The notes: generated by a model not told the origin, from the sequence alone. DNA of 64,000 nt from Bog-375 sp049698695 (GCA_049698695.1 JBAVYH010000038.1:1-64000), one strand, 5' to 3'. Numbered from the stretch's first letter, positions 17,859-27,575 are shown. Made by a program: numbers and translations.

Positions 17859-18464
17859 ATGGGCGAAGATGGTTCGGCGATGCTGCGATTTGGCCCCATC
17901 CTCAAGCGGGCGTTCTATGAGCGGCCGACCGCCGAAGTGGCGCGCGCCCTGCTCGGCAAGGTGTTAGTGCACGGACCGGTCGCCGGCATCATCGTCGAAA
18001 CCGAAGCGTATCCCGGCCGCGACGATCTGGCTTCCCATTCTGCGCGCGGCATCACCGGCCGCACCCGCGTCATTTTCGGCCCCCCCGGCCACGCCTACGT
18101 CTATTTGATCTACGGCATGTATGAATGCCTCAACCTGGTAACCGAGCCGGCGGGCATACCGGGTTGCGTCTTGATTCGCGCGCTGGAACCGGTGGCGGGC
18201 ATCGAGTTGATGCGCGAGCGGCGGCCTGCCGCCCGCAAGTTGGAGGATGTCGCCCGCGGTCCCGGCCGACTCACCATGGCGATGGCCATCACCCGCGCCC
18301 ACTACGGCGTTGACATCACCCGCGGCAGCCTGGTGGTGCGCGAGCCCGCCGCGCAGCGCGCACTGGAGATTCAGGCGACGCCGCGAGTCGGCATCCGCAT
18401 CTGCGCCGAGCGCCCTTTGCGTTTTATCCTGCGCGGCAATCGCTTTGTCAGCGGCCCGCGGTGA
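17859..18464 (+). CDS. 3-methyladenine DNA glycosylase (AAG/MPG family)
   Basis: This 201-residue base-excision repair enzyme of the AAG/MPG fold removes alkylated purines. Landmarks are FYERPTAEVARALLGK, the catalytic-glutamate region IIVETEAYPGRDD, ASHSARGITGRTRVIF and GHAYVYLIYGMYECLNLVT. RGPGRLTMAMAI and the C-terminal IRICAERPLRFILRGNRFVSG also fit. An ATG at 17880 is an alternative start. It is divergent from thpR, with only about 25 bases between the starts, so the promoters must overlap. Confidence 0.93.
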   Translation: MGEDGSAMLRFGPILKRAFYERPTAEVARALLGKVLVHGPVAGIIVETEAYPGRDDLASHSARGITGRTRVIFGPPGHAYVYLIYGMYECLNLVTEPAGIPGCVLIRALEPVAGIELMRERRPAARKLEDVARGPGRLTMAMAITRAHYGVDITRGSLVVREPAAQRALEIQATPRVGIRICAERPLRFILRGNRFVSGPR

Positions 18465-18740
18465 GTGGCTGCCCTCCTGCGTGCCGCGCGACCCCCGGAG
18501 TTTCTTGTCTGCCATCTTGTGCCCGCTTGCCCACGGCCACTGTTCGGGACTCTCCGCCAGACCGCCCCCAAAAAAACCGGCGGCGCAGACCACCGGCGCT
18601 ACCGGATCTCGCCACCACCGTTCCTTGGTTCGCACAGTGTTTCTCACCGCGCCACGGGCCTGGCCTGCGCCGGCGCTCGTAACAAAGCACCTGCGATATG
18701 GCCTCGCATCTGCACCAGCCTCCGTGGCAGGTGCACAGCC

Positions 18741-19520
18741 ATGATTGGTTCACGCACACGTTCCACTTTTTACTCGGTCCTGCTTCACGCCGCCATCATC
18801 GGGCTGATTCTGTTCTCCACCGCGGGCACCAATCCGCCCATCGCTCTCATGCGCCCCATGCTGCTCGCGGCGCGTGATCTCGTCTTCTTGCCTCCCTCCG
18901 CGGACCACGGCGGAGGTGGCGGCCAGAGCCAGACCGCTCCGCCGCAGCGCGGGCATTTGCCGCGCCCGGCCCCGCGCGTCTTCACTCCGCCGGTGGTTGA
19001 AATCCGCAACCCCGATCCCAAGCTGTCCATCGAGCCTGCCATCCTGGCGCCTTCCGACACGGTTATCCCGGTAGTAAATGTCGAGCAGTGGGGCGACCCG
19101 GCCGGCATCTTGGGGACGAGTTCCGGCGGACCCGGCAGCGGCGATGGTATCGGCACCGGCATTGGCGGCGGCGTTGGTCCCGGCCGTGGTCCTGGCGCCG
19201 GCCCCGGAACCGGCGGCGTAGGCGGACCTGGCATCGAAGCTGCGCGTGGCGTCTTCACCGCGCCGGTGTTGTTGGTGAAAACCGAACCGGCTTATTCCGA
19301 AGAAGCCCGCAAGGGCAAGGTTCAGGGCACCGTGATTCTGCTCATCGAAATCGACGCCAGCGGCCGCCCGCGCAACATCCGCGTCCGCCGGCCCCTCGGC
19401 TTCGGCCTGGAGGAACGCGCCGTCGAAGCCGTTGGCCGCTGGCGCTTCCGCCCCGCCTACCGCAACGGCAAGCCGGTCTCATGCAGCGCCGAGGTGGAAG
19501 TGAATTTCCGGCTGCTGTGA
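18741..19520 (+). CDS. TonB-family energy transducer-like protein
   Basis: This 259-residue protein has one N-terminal membrane helix (STFYSVLLHAAIIGLILFSTA). A Pro-containing periplasmic stretch and a long Gly/Pro-rich linker follow (about residues 130-165, GIGTGIGGGVGPGRGPGAG). It ends with a TonB C-terminal domain (PAYSEEARKGKVQGTVILLIEID ... RAVEAVGRWRFRPAYRNGKPV). TonB C-terminal domains contact outer-membrane receptors, of which this window has several. No exbB/exbD is adjacent. The frame is open upstream to 18465, but the ATG at 18741 precedes the membrane anchor. Confidence 0.87.
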   Translation: MIGSRTRSTFYSVLLHAAIIGLILFSTAGTNPPIALMRPMLLAARDLVFLPPSADHGGGGGQSQTAPPQRGHLPRPAPRVFTPPVVEIRNPDPKLSIEPAILAPSDTVIPVVNVEQWGDPAGILGTSSGGPGSGDGIGTGIGGGVGPGRGPGAGPGTGGVGGPGIEAARGVFTAPVLLVKTEPAYSEEARKGKVQGTVILLIEIDASGRPRNIRVRRPLGFGLEERAVEAVGRWRFRPAYRNGKPVSCSAEVEVNFRLL

Positions 19521-19634
19521 GGCGGTCAATCCGGTCTATCTTGCCGCCGCCCCCGCCCGGGCGGTTAAAATAAATAGAGGAAGCGGATCCGCGGGCACTG
19601 GGCCGCGCCTCCGGCCAGGGGCTGAGTAAAGTTC

Positions 19635-20570
19635 TTGCATTCGAACGCTAATACCTACTCCACCGGCGCGGGCGGCGTCTTGCGCTGGTCGCTAGCCGTT
19701 ACGCTGGTCTTCGTCGCGGTGGAAGCGGCGGCGGGAATGCGTGCCCACTCGCTGGCCTTGCTCTCCGACGCCGGCCATAACTTCACCGACGCGCTCGCGC
19801 TGCTGCTGGCCTGGTTCGGCGTTTACTTCCAGTCCAAGCCGGCCGATGAGATCAAGACTTACGGTTATCACCGCGCCGGCGTGCTGGCGGCATTCGTCAA
19901 CGCGCTGGCCCTGGTGGCGCTTTCGGTCTGGATCCTCTGGGAGAGCGTCGCGCGGCTGCGCCACCCGGCGGCGGTGAGCGAAGTCATCATGATGGCGGTG
20001 GCGGCACTGGGCCTGGTGGTCAACGGCGGTGTCATGCTGGCGCTGCGATCCTCCTCGCGCAACGATCTCAACGTGCGCAGCGCATTCGTCCACATGCTGG
20101 GCGATGCGCTCGGCTCCATTGCCATCGTCGCCGGCGCCGTGGCCATCCGCTTCACCGGCTGGCGACAGATCGACCCCTGGCTTTCGATTCTGATCGCGCT
20201 ACTGATCGTCTGGACTGCCTGGGACATCATCCGCGAGGCGCTGAACATTCTGCTGGAGGGCCTGCCGCGCGGCCTCAGCCTGAGCGGCGTCATCTCCACC
20301 ATGCGGGATGTGGAGGGCGTGCTGGACGTCCACGACCTGCACATCTGGAGCCTGGGCTCGAGCACGCGCGCGCTGAGCTGCCACGTGACCATTGCCGATA
20401 TCCCTGCTTCGGCCAGCGATATCGTGCTGCGCCGGCTGAACCAGGTGCTGGCCGAGCGCTTCCACATCTTCCACAGCACCGTGCAGTTCGAGCACCTGAG
20501 CTGCGCCATCTCCGAAAACGGCTGCGCCATCCCGGTTTCCGCCGAAGGCCACCAGGGGCACCAGCACTGA
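19635..20570 (+). CDS. cation diffusion facilitator (Zn/Cd efflux, CzcD/ZitB-like)
   Basis: This 311-residue CDF antiporter has six predicted helices. The metal-site motifs are of the zinc type: SDAGHNFTDALAL in helix 2 and HMLGDALGS in helix 5 (the HD/HD pattern). The intracellular C-terminal domain contains VLDVHDLHIWSLGSSTRALSCHV, then HIFHSTVQFEH. It exports Zn2+ or similar ions from the cytoplasm in exchange for protons. The start must be upstream of helix 1; a TTG at 19635 is the best available and no strong ribosome site is seen. Confidence 0.92.
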   Translation: MHSNANTYSTGAGGVLRWSLAVTLVFVAVEAAAGMRAHSLALLSDAGHNFTDALALLLAWFGVYFQSKPADEIKTYGYHRAGVLAAFVNALALVALSVWILWESVARLRHPAAVSEVIMMAVAALGLVVNGGVMLALRSSSRNDLNVRSAFVHMLGDALGSIAIVAGAVAIRFTGWRQIDPWLSILIALLIVWTAWDIIREALNILLEGLPRGLSLSGVISTMRDVEGVLDVHDLHIWSLGSSTRALSCHVTIADIPASASDIVLRRLNQVLAERFHIFHSTVQFEHLSCAISENGCAIPVSAEGHQGHQH

Positions 20571-20785
20571 ATCGTGGCGCCGGCTGCACAGCCATCCACG
20601 TAAGGTTCGGTGGTACGGGCTGTGAAAAATCTACTCTCCCGGCCGCTGAAGTTGAGCGCTCCAAAAGGGGTCAATCAGCACATCTCCAGTATTCTCAGGT
20701 CCGTAACCGGCGTGGCAGACAAGGTGCTCGTATATCGCGAGTGGCGAGACAAAGCCGCAAGGCACACCGAGGAGGGTAGTGAGTT

Positions 20786-21676
20786 ATGACGGGAAGAAAC
20801 GAGAGTTTTGAGGATCGGCCGACCGGGGCCACAGAGCGCCGGCCGGCGCGAGGGGACCTGTTTTGGCGCGCGGCCATCGCGCTGGCGTTGGCGGCGATCG
20901 TGATTCTGTTCGTGAACATCCACCAGCTCGGAACCCGCGTCGCGCAACAGAAGGACGCCACCAGCGCGCAGATCACGAAACTCGGCGATCTTATCGCGCG
21001 AAACAACGAGGACAGCGCCCAGCGCGTGGCATCCCTCGCCCAGGAAGCGCACGAGTCGGTCATCGCGGAGGAAGAGCAAGCCAAGACCGATCTGCGCAGA
21101 ACCAACGCAAACTTGTCCGCCAGAATCGCCCAGGAAACAACGAAACACCAGCAGGAGCAGCAGCAGGTGGCGGGGCAACTGGATGAGCTGAAGCAGGCCA
21201 GCACCACGGCCAACTCGAAGCTCGATCAAATCAGCGGCGACGTTAGCGGCGTCAAGGGGGATGTGGCGTCCGCTCAGTCGACATTGGACCAGCACGGCAC
21301 TGAACTCAAGCGGGTTACCGGCGATATGGGAGTGATGAGCGGCCTGATCGCCACCAACTCCAAAGAGCTGACCCAGTTACGACAGTTGGGCGACCGCACT
21401 TATCTGGAATTCGATCTGAAGAGGAACAACCCCGCGGAGAAGCTTGGCAACATTCAGTTGCAGCTTGCCAAGGCCGATCCCAAGCGGAACCGCTTCACGC
21501 TCGAGGTGCTGGCCGACGACAAGCGGGTGGAGAAGAAGGACCGAACCATCAATGAGCCGGTGCAACTCTACGTGGCGGGCAATCGCCAGCCCTATGAAAT
21601 CGTCGTCAACGATGTAAAGAAGAACGAAGTGACGGGTTACCTGGCGATTCCCAAGGTCACTATGGCGCGGCGGTAA
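20786..21676 (+). CDS. single-pass membrane protein with long coiled coil, unknown function
   Basis: This 296-residue protein has a short cytoplasmic N-terminus and one membrane helix (about residues 29-45, AIALALAAIVILFVNIHQLG). A long Gln/Ala/Glu-rich coiled coil extends to about residue 200. The C-terminal beta-rich domain reads YLEFDLKRNNPAEKLGNIQLQLAKADPKRNRFTLEVLADDKRV, then INEPVQLYVAGNRQPYEIVVNDVKKNEVTGYLAIPK. A strong ribosome site (GAGGAGGG) precedes the ATG. I do not recognise a named family; the layout suggests a periplasmic tethered protein. Confidence 0.7.
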   Translation: MTGRNESFEDRPTGATERRPARGDLFWRAAIALALAAIVILFVNIHQLGTRVAQQKDATSAQITKLGDLIARNNEDSAQRVASLAQEAHESVIAEEEQAKTDLRRTNANLSARIAQETTKHQQEQQQVAGQLDELKQASTTANSKLDQISGDVSGVKGDVASAQSTLDQHGTELKRVTGDMGVMSGLIATNSKELTQLRQLGDRTYLEFDLKRNNPAEKLGNIQLQLAKADPKRNRFTLEVLADDKRVEKKDRTINEPVQLYVAGNRQPYEIVVNDVKKNEVTGYLAIPKVTMARR

Positions 21677-21705
21677 GCCGGCCGGCAGATCCTACTCGCG
21701 CTGAA

Positions 21706-21743
21706 CTGGGGCCGATCGGTCAAGAGTGGCTGATCGGCCCCAG
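21706..21743. terminator. hairpin between convergent genes
   Basis: A 12-bp perfect stem (CTGGGGCCGATC with GATCGGCCCCAG) around a 14-base loop lies 30 bases after the coiled-coil gene. A second hairpin at 21781-21800 (CGTCCCGAT / ATCGGGACG) lies next to the end of the convergent response-regulator gene. No T-run is present, so these may be terminators of the weaker kind or mRNA 3'-end protecting structures. Confidence 0.55.
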
Positions 21744-21831
21744 CCGTGTTTGTGCCAGAGGCAGCCGCCGCACGCAGAAACGTCCCGATGAATCGGGACG
21801 CGGCAAAGAAGAATGTCCGCGCCGCGGCGGC

Positions 21832-22455
21832 CTACAGGTGTATGATTCCCCGCTGAATGGCTAGCGTTGCCGCCTGCGTCCGGTCCTGCGCGCCCAATTT
21901 GCTGAGAATGTTCTTCACGTGGTTCTTGACGGTGTGCTCCGCGATTCCCAGGCTGTAAGCGATCTGCTTGTTGGCCAGGCCTTGTACGATCAAGCCCAGC
22001 ACTTCCAGCTCGCGCCCGCTCAGATCGGGGCGCGGCACCTGAGCCGCCAGCGCCGCGGCCACCGGCGCCGGCAGATAGGTCTGGCCGGCGTGTACGGCGC
22101 GAATCGCCTTGAGGAGTTCGTCGTGCAGCACGTCCTTGGTGAGGTACGCCTGCACGCCCGCAGCCAGCGCGCGCCGGATGTCTTCACCACCGCCGTAAGT
22201 GGTTAGCGCGATCATGCGTGCGTTGGGAAACTCGGCGCGAATGGCGATCGCCGCCTCCACGCCGCCCATCCCCGGCATGCGCAGGTCGAGCAGGGTCACG
22301 TCCGGCCGGTGCTGGCGGTAAAGTTCCACGGCCTGCTGCCCGTTGGAGGCCTCGGCCACCACTTTCATGTCCGGCTGCATGTTGACGATGGTGGTGACGC
22401 CCACCCGCGCCACCAGGTGGTCCTCAGCCACCAGAATACGAATCGGTCCGCTCAT
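21832..22455 (-). CDS. NarL/LuxR-family response regulator
   Basis: This 207-residue response regulator has a receiver domain (residues 5-120) with the acidic pair E11/D12, the phosphorylation site D57 (TLLDLRMPGMGG) and the conserved Lys in YLTKDVL. The C-terminal LuxR-type helix-turn-helix (about 145-205) reads LSGRELEVLGLIVQGLANKQIAYSLGIAEHTVKNHVKNILSKLG. Its start overlaps the stop of the sensor kinase gene by four bases (ATGA), so it is the cognate regulator. Targets are unknown. Confidence 0.95.
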   Translation of the reverse strand: MSGPIRILVAEDHLVARVGVTTIVNMQPDMKVVAEASNGQQAVELYRQHRPDVTLLDLRMPGMGGVEAAIAIRAEFPNARMIALTTYGGGEDIRRALAAGVQAYLTKDVLHDELLKAIRAVHAGQTYLPAPVAAALAAQVPRPDLSGRELEVLGLIVQGLANKQIAYSLGIAEHTVKNHVKNILSKLGAQDRTQAATLAIQRGIIHL

Positions 22456-25397
22456 GGCAATGGAACGCTCACTTCCACTTCGGTGCCCGCGCCGGGCTGG
22501 CTGGCCAGGTGCAACTCGCCCCCGAGCCGTTCGGCGCGTTCGCGCATGCCAATCAGCCCGAAGTGCCCGCCGTGCACGGCGAACGCATCGCGTTCCTCGA
22601 AACCGCGCCCGTCATCCAGAATGCGCAGACGCAGGCTCTTGGCATCCCGTTGCAGTTTGATTCCAATCTTATTGGCATGGGCATGCTTCATGCTGTTGGT
22701 GACCGCCTCCTGCGCGATGCGCAATAGCTGCTGCTCCATTTCCGGAGGAAGCGCCTGGCGGGAGCCGCTCACGTCTACCGACACCTCCACCGGCTGGCCC
22801 GCCGTCCACAGGCGGGTGCCGGCCTCCAGGGCCGCCGCCAGGTCCCGGTCCTCCAGCACCGAGGCGCGCAGGTCCATCATCGAGCGGCGGGCTTCGGTGA
22901 GACTGTGTCGCGCCATGCGCTGCGCCATCTGCAAGTACCTACGCGCCGGCGAATCGTCCTCCGGCATGCACATGGCCACCGCGTCGAGCTGCGACGAAAT
23001 CCCCACGAAGCCCTGCGCCAGCGTGTCGTGGATTTCCCGCGCGAGGCGTGCTCGCTCATTCAGCACCAACGCGAAACGCGATCCGATTTGCCGCAGCCGC
23101 ATGCGGAACCCCAGCCAGACCAGCCCGCCGAGCAGCGCCAGCGCCAACACGCGGAACCACGCCGTTTCGTAGAAATGCGGCAACAGCACGAAGGCATAGG
23201 ATGCCTCGGCCACCGGCGCGCCGGGAACTTGGGCGCGCACCAGGAAGCGATAGCTGCCGTGCGGCAGGCTGTTGTAATTGGTCACGCGCCGGCTGCCCGC
23301 CCACACCCAATCGCGGTCCAGGCCCTCCAGCTTGTACCAATACTGCACCCGCTCCGGCGCGCTGAAATGAAGGGCGGTGTAGCGCACTTGTAGCCGGTCG
23401 TCGCCCGGTGCCAGCCTGGCCGGCGAGCTCAGGTCCACCGGCGCTCCGCCCGCGGTAATTTCCACTACGTGCACTACGGGCGCGATCCTGGTATGCGGCC
23501 CGGCCCGCGGATCGTAGACCGCCATTCCGCGGGTGGTGGGGAACCAGATGGCGCCCTCGCGCAAGCGGACCCCGCCGGCGCTGGCCGGATATTCCGGCGC
23601 GCATTGCGCGCTGCGCAGGCCGTCCGCCACGCCGTAGTTCACCGGCTCCAGCGTCTTCCGCCGGCCCGCCGCGAACTCCGCCAACTGGCTCTTCCACACC
23701 CGGCAGATACCTCGCGTGGTGGCCAGCCAGAACGATGCGCCATCGTCGATGATCTTGGCCACGTTATCGCTGAGCAGCCCGTCTTTCTGGGTGTAGCGCA
23801 AGAACCGGCCGTCGCGAAACGAATTCAGGCCGCCGCCGAAGGTGCCGATCCAGAGCGTGCCGTCGGGGTCCTGGTATATTGAGCGCACCGCATCGCTGGA
23901 AAGCCCGTCGGCCGTCGTGAAGCGGCGCCGCTCCTGCCCCCGGATGCGCCATAGGCCCTGGCCGAACGTGCCGGCCCACACCGCCCCATCGCGGCCCAGG
24001 CACAGCGTCACCACTGAAGCGTTCAGCACCGGATCGGCGGGCTGGAGGATCGCGAACCCGCCGCCGTCGGATCGCGCCAATCCCGCCGCCGTCGCCAGCC
24101 AAATCCGCCCCGCATTGTCCTCCAACGCGTCGTACACGTTGTATCGGTTGAGCCGGTCCGCCGGCCGGTAGACACGGAAGGAGCCTTCATGCATCACCGC
24201 CAGGCCATTACGCGCTCCAATCAGCAGGTCGCCGGAGCGCGTTTCCGAAATCGAGAAAATGTCGTTATCCGGCAGCCCATCGCGGGCAGTGAATATCCGC
24301 CGCTCGCCGCCGCTCGCCAGCATCAGCCCGCTCTCGTGGAAGCCCACCCACACCCGGCCGGCGCGATCCTGAAACGCCGTCGTGGGAGCGGTGCTCGGCC
24401 ATCCCTCGCTGCGGCCATAAACCGTGAACACGTCGTCGCGCAGCCGGCTCAGGCCCGAGTTATCTCCCACCCACAGGTTGCCCTCGCGGTCCTCGGCGAG
24501 CGAGCGCACGGAAACCACGCCGGTTTCGGCCAGCGCGACCGTGAACCGGCGGCCGTTGAAACGCGCCACGCCGCGGTTGGTCCCCGCCCAAACGTAGCCA
24601 TAGCGATCGCACCATAGGGCGCGCACCAGCGGATCGGGCAATCCGTCGGCTGGCCGGTAGTTGCGCAAAACGCCTCCCGGCGAAAGGGCCATTACGCCGC
24701 CGCTGGTGCCGATCCACACCGTGCCGTCCGCGCCCGCCGTCATACAGGTGACGAACCGTCCCGCCAACTGCTCTCCCTTGATCGCGGGGGTAAAACCTTC
24801 AGCGGAGAGCTGCCCCACTCCGCTCAAGCCGGCTACCCAAAGGTGTTGGTTCCGGTCTTCCACCACCGCCCGTACCGAAGTCACCGGCAGTTGCGGCCCG
24901 GGCGCGTAGTTGGTGAAGCGTCCGTTTTCCAGCCGGCTGAGCCCTACGCCTGCCACAATCCACAGCGCGCCCTCGTGATCGGCGTAAAGGCCCGTGATGG
25001 CGTCGTCCGGCAGGCCGTCCCTGGTCGTGAAGGTGCGGAACCGCTTGTCGCGGTACTCTGTCAGCCCGCTCGCGGTGCCGATCCACAATCCGCCGTCCGC
25101 GGTCGCCGCCAGCGCAGTGATCGAATTCGAAGGCAGGTCGCCATCGTTTTTGTCGAAGGTGGTGAACTCGTACCCGTCAAACCGCGCCAGCCCTTCATCG
25201 GTTCCCAGCCACAGATACCCGTCGGCGGTTTGCGTGATGGCCTTGACCGTATCCTGCGGCTGCCCGTCGGCCTGAGTCCAGACCGTGCGCGAATACTGCG
25301 TCAGGCTCCGATGCGGGTCGAGTGCCCACGCGCCCGATGAGGCGCCGCACAGCATTGCAGCCAGCCAGCATAGACCGAAATAGCGCCGCATGCGCAT
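22452..25397 (-). CDS. sensor histidine kinase with periplasmic two-component propeller (Reg_prop/Y_Y_Y)
   Basis: This protein of about 981 residues has a signal peptide. Many Reg_prop repeats follow (pattern ...GLWIGT..GL.R...G.F..., e.g. YLWLGTDEGLARFDGYEF), forming two seven-bladed propellers. Next come a Y_Y_Y domain (VQYWYKLEGLDRDWVWAG), one membrane helix (FRVLALALLGGLVWLGFRM), a HisKA_3 domain (LAREIHDTLAQGF, phosphoacceptor H790) and a HATPase domain (LRILDDGRGFEERDAFAVHGGHFGLIGM). It senses a periplasmic ligand and phosphorylates the adjacent NarL-type regulator. Similar propeller sensors in Bacteroides detect oligosaccharides. ATG 25397 is used; a GTG lies two codons upstream. Confidence 0.94.
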   Translation of the reverse strand: MRMRRYFGLCWLAAMLCGASSGAWALDPHRSLTQYSRTVWTQADGQPQDTVKAITQTADGYLWLGTDEGLARFDGYEFTTFDKNDGDLPSNSITALAATADGGLWIGTASGLTEYRDKRFRTFTTRDGLPDDAITGLYADHEGALWIVAGVGLSRLENGRFTNYAPGPQLPVTSVRAVVEDRNQHLWVAGLSGVGQLSAEGFTPAIKGEQLAGRFVTCMTAGADGTVWIGTSGGVMALSPGGVLRNYRPADGLPDPLVRALWCDRYGYVWAGTNRGVARFNGRRFTVALAETGVVSVRSLAEDREGNLWVGDNSGLSRLRDDVFTVYGRSEGWPSTAPTTAFQDRAGRVWVGFHESGLMLASGGERRIFTARDGLPDNDIFSISETRSGDLLIGARNGLAVMHEGSFRVYRPADRLNRYNVYDALEDNAGRIWLATAAGLARSDGGGFAILQPADPVLNASVVTLCLGRDGAVWAGTFGQGLWRIRGQERRRFTTADGLSSDAVRSIYQDPDGTLWIGTFGGGLNSFRDGRFLRYTQKDGLLSDNVAKIIDDGASFWLATTRGICRVWKSQLAEFAAGRRKTLEPVNYGVADGLRSAQCAPEYPASAGGVRLREGAIWFPTTRGMAVYDPRAGPHTRIAPVVHVVEITAGGAPVDLSSPARLAPGDDRLQVRYTALHFSAPERVQYWYKLEGLDRDWVWAGSRRVTNYNSLPHGSYRFLVRAQVPGAPVAEASYAFVLLPHFYETAWFRVLALALLGGLVWLGFRMRLRQIGSRFALVLNERARLAREIHDTLAQGFVGISSQLDAVAMCMPEDDSPARRYLQMAQRMARHSLTEARRSMMDLRASVLEDRDLAAALEAGTRLWTAGQPVEVSVDVSGSRQALPPEMEQQLLRIAQEAVTNSMKHAHANKIGIKLQRDAKSLRLRILDDGRGFEERDAFAVHGGHFGLIGMRERAERLGGELHLASQPGAGTEVEVSVPLP

Positions 25398-25494
25398 CTG
25401 CACTTTCGCTCAACAGTATAGCGCCTCGATTTCCGGAGCCGGAATATGCGTCTCCCACCAGAGGCCCGCACCGTGCCACTATGGTTTCTTACCT

Positions 25495-26988
25495 ATGTGG
25501 CTCGGCATCGATATCGGCACCGGGGGCTCGCGCGCCTTGCTGGTGGATGAGCGCGGCGTGGTCCGCGCCGGTTGCACCGCTCCCCACGAAGACATGACGA
25601 TGGCCCGCCCGCTTTGGGCGGAACAGCGGCCGCAGAACTGGTGGGACGCCGCGGTCTCGGCCGTCCGCCAGGCGCTCCAAGCTGCCGGCGTGCCGGGGAG
25701 CGATGTTAAAGGCGTCGGCCTCTCCGGCCAGATGCACGGACTGGTCATCCTCGACCGCGACGGTCAAGTCATCCGCCCTTCTCTCATCTGGTGCGACCAG
25801 CGTTCGCAGCCGCAGGTGGATGCGGTCAACACCAAACTCGGCCGCGAGGCAATCCTCCGCTACATCGCCAATCCCGTGCTCACTGGCTTCACCCTGCCCA
25901 AGCTGCTCTGGGTGCGCGATCACGAGCCCGAGAACTTCGAGCGTGTGCGCCAAGTGCTGCTCCCCAAGGACTACGTGCGCTTCCGCCTCACTGGCGATTA
26001 CGCGACGGAGGTTTCCGACGCCTCCGGCACCGCGCTGTTTGACGTGGTTCGCCGCCGCTGGTCGATGGAAATGATGGATGGCCTCGGCCTCGATCGCGCC
26101 ATTCTGCCGCGCTGCTATGAATCGAATGCCATCACCGGAGCTGTTAGCGCGGAGGCGGCGGCGCTGACCGGCCTCGCCGCCGGAACACCGGTGGTGGGCG
26201 GCGGCGGCGACCAGGCTTCGAGCGCCGTCGGCAACGGCATCGTCGAGCCCGGCATCGTTTCCTGCACCATCGGCACCTCCGGCGTGGTCTTCGCTCACAT
26301 GGAGGAGGTGGCATACGACAAGGCCGGCCGCGTCCACACCTTCTGTCACGCCGTCCCGGGTAAGTGGCACGTAATGGGCGTCACCCAGGGCGCCGGCCTC
26401 AGCCTGCAGTGGCTGCGCAACCAGCTCGCCCCGGGCACTTCTTACGATGCGCTCACCGCCGAAGCCGCCCAATCACCCCGCGGCTCGAGCGGCCTGTTCT
26501 GGCTGCCTTACCTGATGGGAGAGCGCACGCCGCATCTCGATGCCACGGCCCGCGGCGGCTGGATCGGCCTCACCGCCGGCCATAAGCGCGCCGACTTGAT
26601 CCGCGCCTTAATCGAAGGCGTCTCCTACAGCCTGTGCGACTGTCTCGAGATCGTCGAAGCGCTGGGCGTGCCGGTGGCGAGCGTGCGCGCTTCCGGCGGC
26701 GGCGCCCAGAGCCCCTTCTGGCGCGGCCTGCTGGCGTCGATCTTCAACCACCGCGTGGTCAGCCTCGAAACCCAGGAAGGCTCCGCCTACGGAGCGGCCC
26801 TGCTGGCGCTGGCCGGCACGGGCGCCTACGGCTCGGTGCCCGAAGTCTGCCGCGCCGTCATTCGCGAAACCGAATCTGTCGCCCCCAACAGTGGCGATGC
26901 CGCCTTTTACGCGCGCGCTCACCGCGTCTACCAGGCATTCTATCCGGCACTCAAGCCGCTCTACGGGCAGATTGCGGAGCTGGGGTGA
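25495..26988 (+). CDS. xylB: xylulokinase (FGGY carbohydrate kinase)
   Basis: This 497-residue FGGY kinase begins MWLGIDIGTGGSRALLVDERG (phosphate-binding region). The segment GLSGQMHGLVILDRDG is characteristic of xylulokinases. GGGGDQASSAVGNGIVEPG carries the expected catalytic Asp, and the adenosine motif is ASGGGAQSPFWRGLLA. It converts D-xylulose to xylulose-5-phosphate. The frame extends further 5', but the family start is the ATG at 25495. It diverges from the sensor kinase, which may control it. Its product would feed the phosphoketolase in this window. Confidence 0.9.
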   Translation: MWLGIDIGTGGSRALLVDERGVVRAGCTAPHEDMTMARPLWAEQRPQNWWDAAVSAVRQALQAAGVPGSDVKGVGLSGQMHGLVILDRDGQVIRPSLIWCDQRSQPQVDAVNTKLGREAILRYIANPVLTGFTLPKLLWVRDHEPENFERVRQVLLPKDYVRFRLTGDYATEVSDASGTALFDVVRRRWSMEMMDGLGLDRAILPRCYESNAITGAVSAEAAALTGLAAGTPVVGGGGDQASSAVGNGIVEPGIVSCTIGTSGVVFAHMEEVAYDKAGRVHTFCHAVPGKWHVMGVTQGAGLSLQWLRNQLAPGTSYDALTAEAAQSPRGSSGLFWLPYLMGERTPHLDATARGGWIGLTAGHKRADLIRALIEGVSYSLCDCLEIVEALGVPVASVRASGGGAQSPFWRGLLASIFNHRVVSLETQEGSAYGAALLALAGTGAYGSVPEVCRAVIRETESVAPNSGDAAFYARAHRVYQAFYPALKPLYGQIAELG

Positions 26989-27008
26989 AACGGCGCCATC
27001 GGCGCATG

Positions 27009-27575
27009 CTAGTGCCCGGCTTCAATCCTATCCATCAAGCTGTGCAGCAGAAACTGGTGCGCTTCCTGAATGCGGGCGGTGACGGCGTGAGGCACCAGCA
27101 GGACACAATCCGCCAGGTCCTTGGCCTTCCCGCCGCCGCGGCCCAGAAAAGCGATGGACCGGATGCCGAGCTCCCTCGCGGTCTCGAGCGTGCGAAGAAT
27201 ATTGGGCGAGTTGCCGCTGGTCGTGAAGACGATCAAGATGTCGCCCGCATTCGCCAAGCCGCGCACCTGGCGCGCAAAGACCTGGTCATAGCCGTAGTCG
27301 TTACCAACCGCCGTCAGCAGCGAAGTGTCGGTATTGAGCGCTATGGCGGCGAGCGGCCGCCGTTCGTCGACGTACCTTCCCATCAGCTCGGCGGCGAGGT
27401 GCTGCGCCTCCGCCGCGCTGCCGCCGTTGCCGCAGATCAGCAGCTTGTGGCCCGCGCTTAAGGCATCCGCGCACCACGCGCCGGCCGTCTCCAGCGCCGG
27501 CTCTAACGGCAGCAGGGCTTCGTAAACCGCCGCCGCCTCTCGCAAGGCTTTCTGAAACCGCGTTTCAACGGGCAT
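27009..27575 (-). CDS. gmhA: SIS-domain phosphoheptose isomerase-like protein
   Basis: This 188-residue protein matches GmhA, which isomerises sedoheptulose-7-phosphate for heptose (LPS core) synthesis. Motifs are KLLICGNGGSAAEAQHLAAELMGRY, ALNTDTSLLTAVGNDYGYDQVFARQV, FTTSGNSPNILRTLE and TARIQEAHQFLLHSL with the metal-binding His. GGAGGA sits only a few bases before the ATG. It converges with xylB. Related DiaA-like SIS proteins exist, but the TARIQE..H motif favours GmhA. Confidence 0.88.
   Translation of the reverse strand: MPVETRFQKALREAAAVYEALLPLEPALETAGAWCADALSAGHKLLICGNGGSAAEAQHLAAELMGRYVDERRPLAAIALNTDTSLLTAVGNDYGYDQVFARQVRGLANAGDILIVFTTSGNSPNILRTLETARELGIRSIAFLGRGGGKAKDLADCVLLVPHAVTARIQEAHQFLLHSLMDRIEAGH

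Noticed and set aside
18465..18740. Upstream extension of the TonB-like frame
   Set aside because: The extra residues look like translated non-coding DNA (runs of Arg/Pro) and the membrane anchor would be internal; the ATG at 18741 is a better start.
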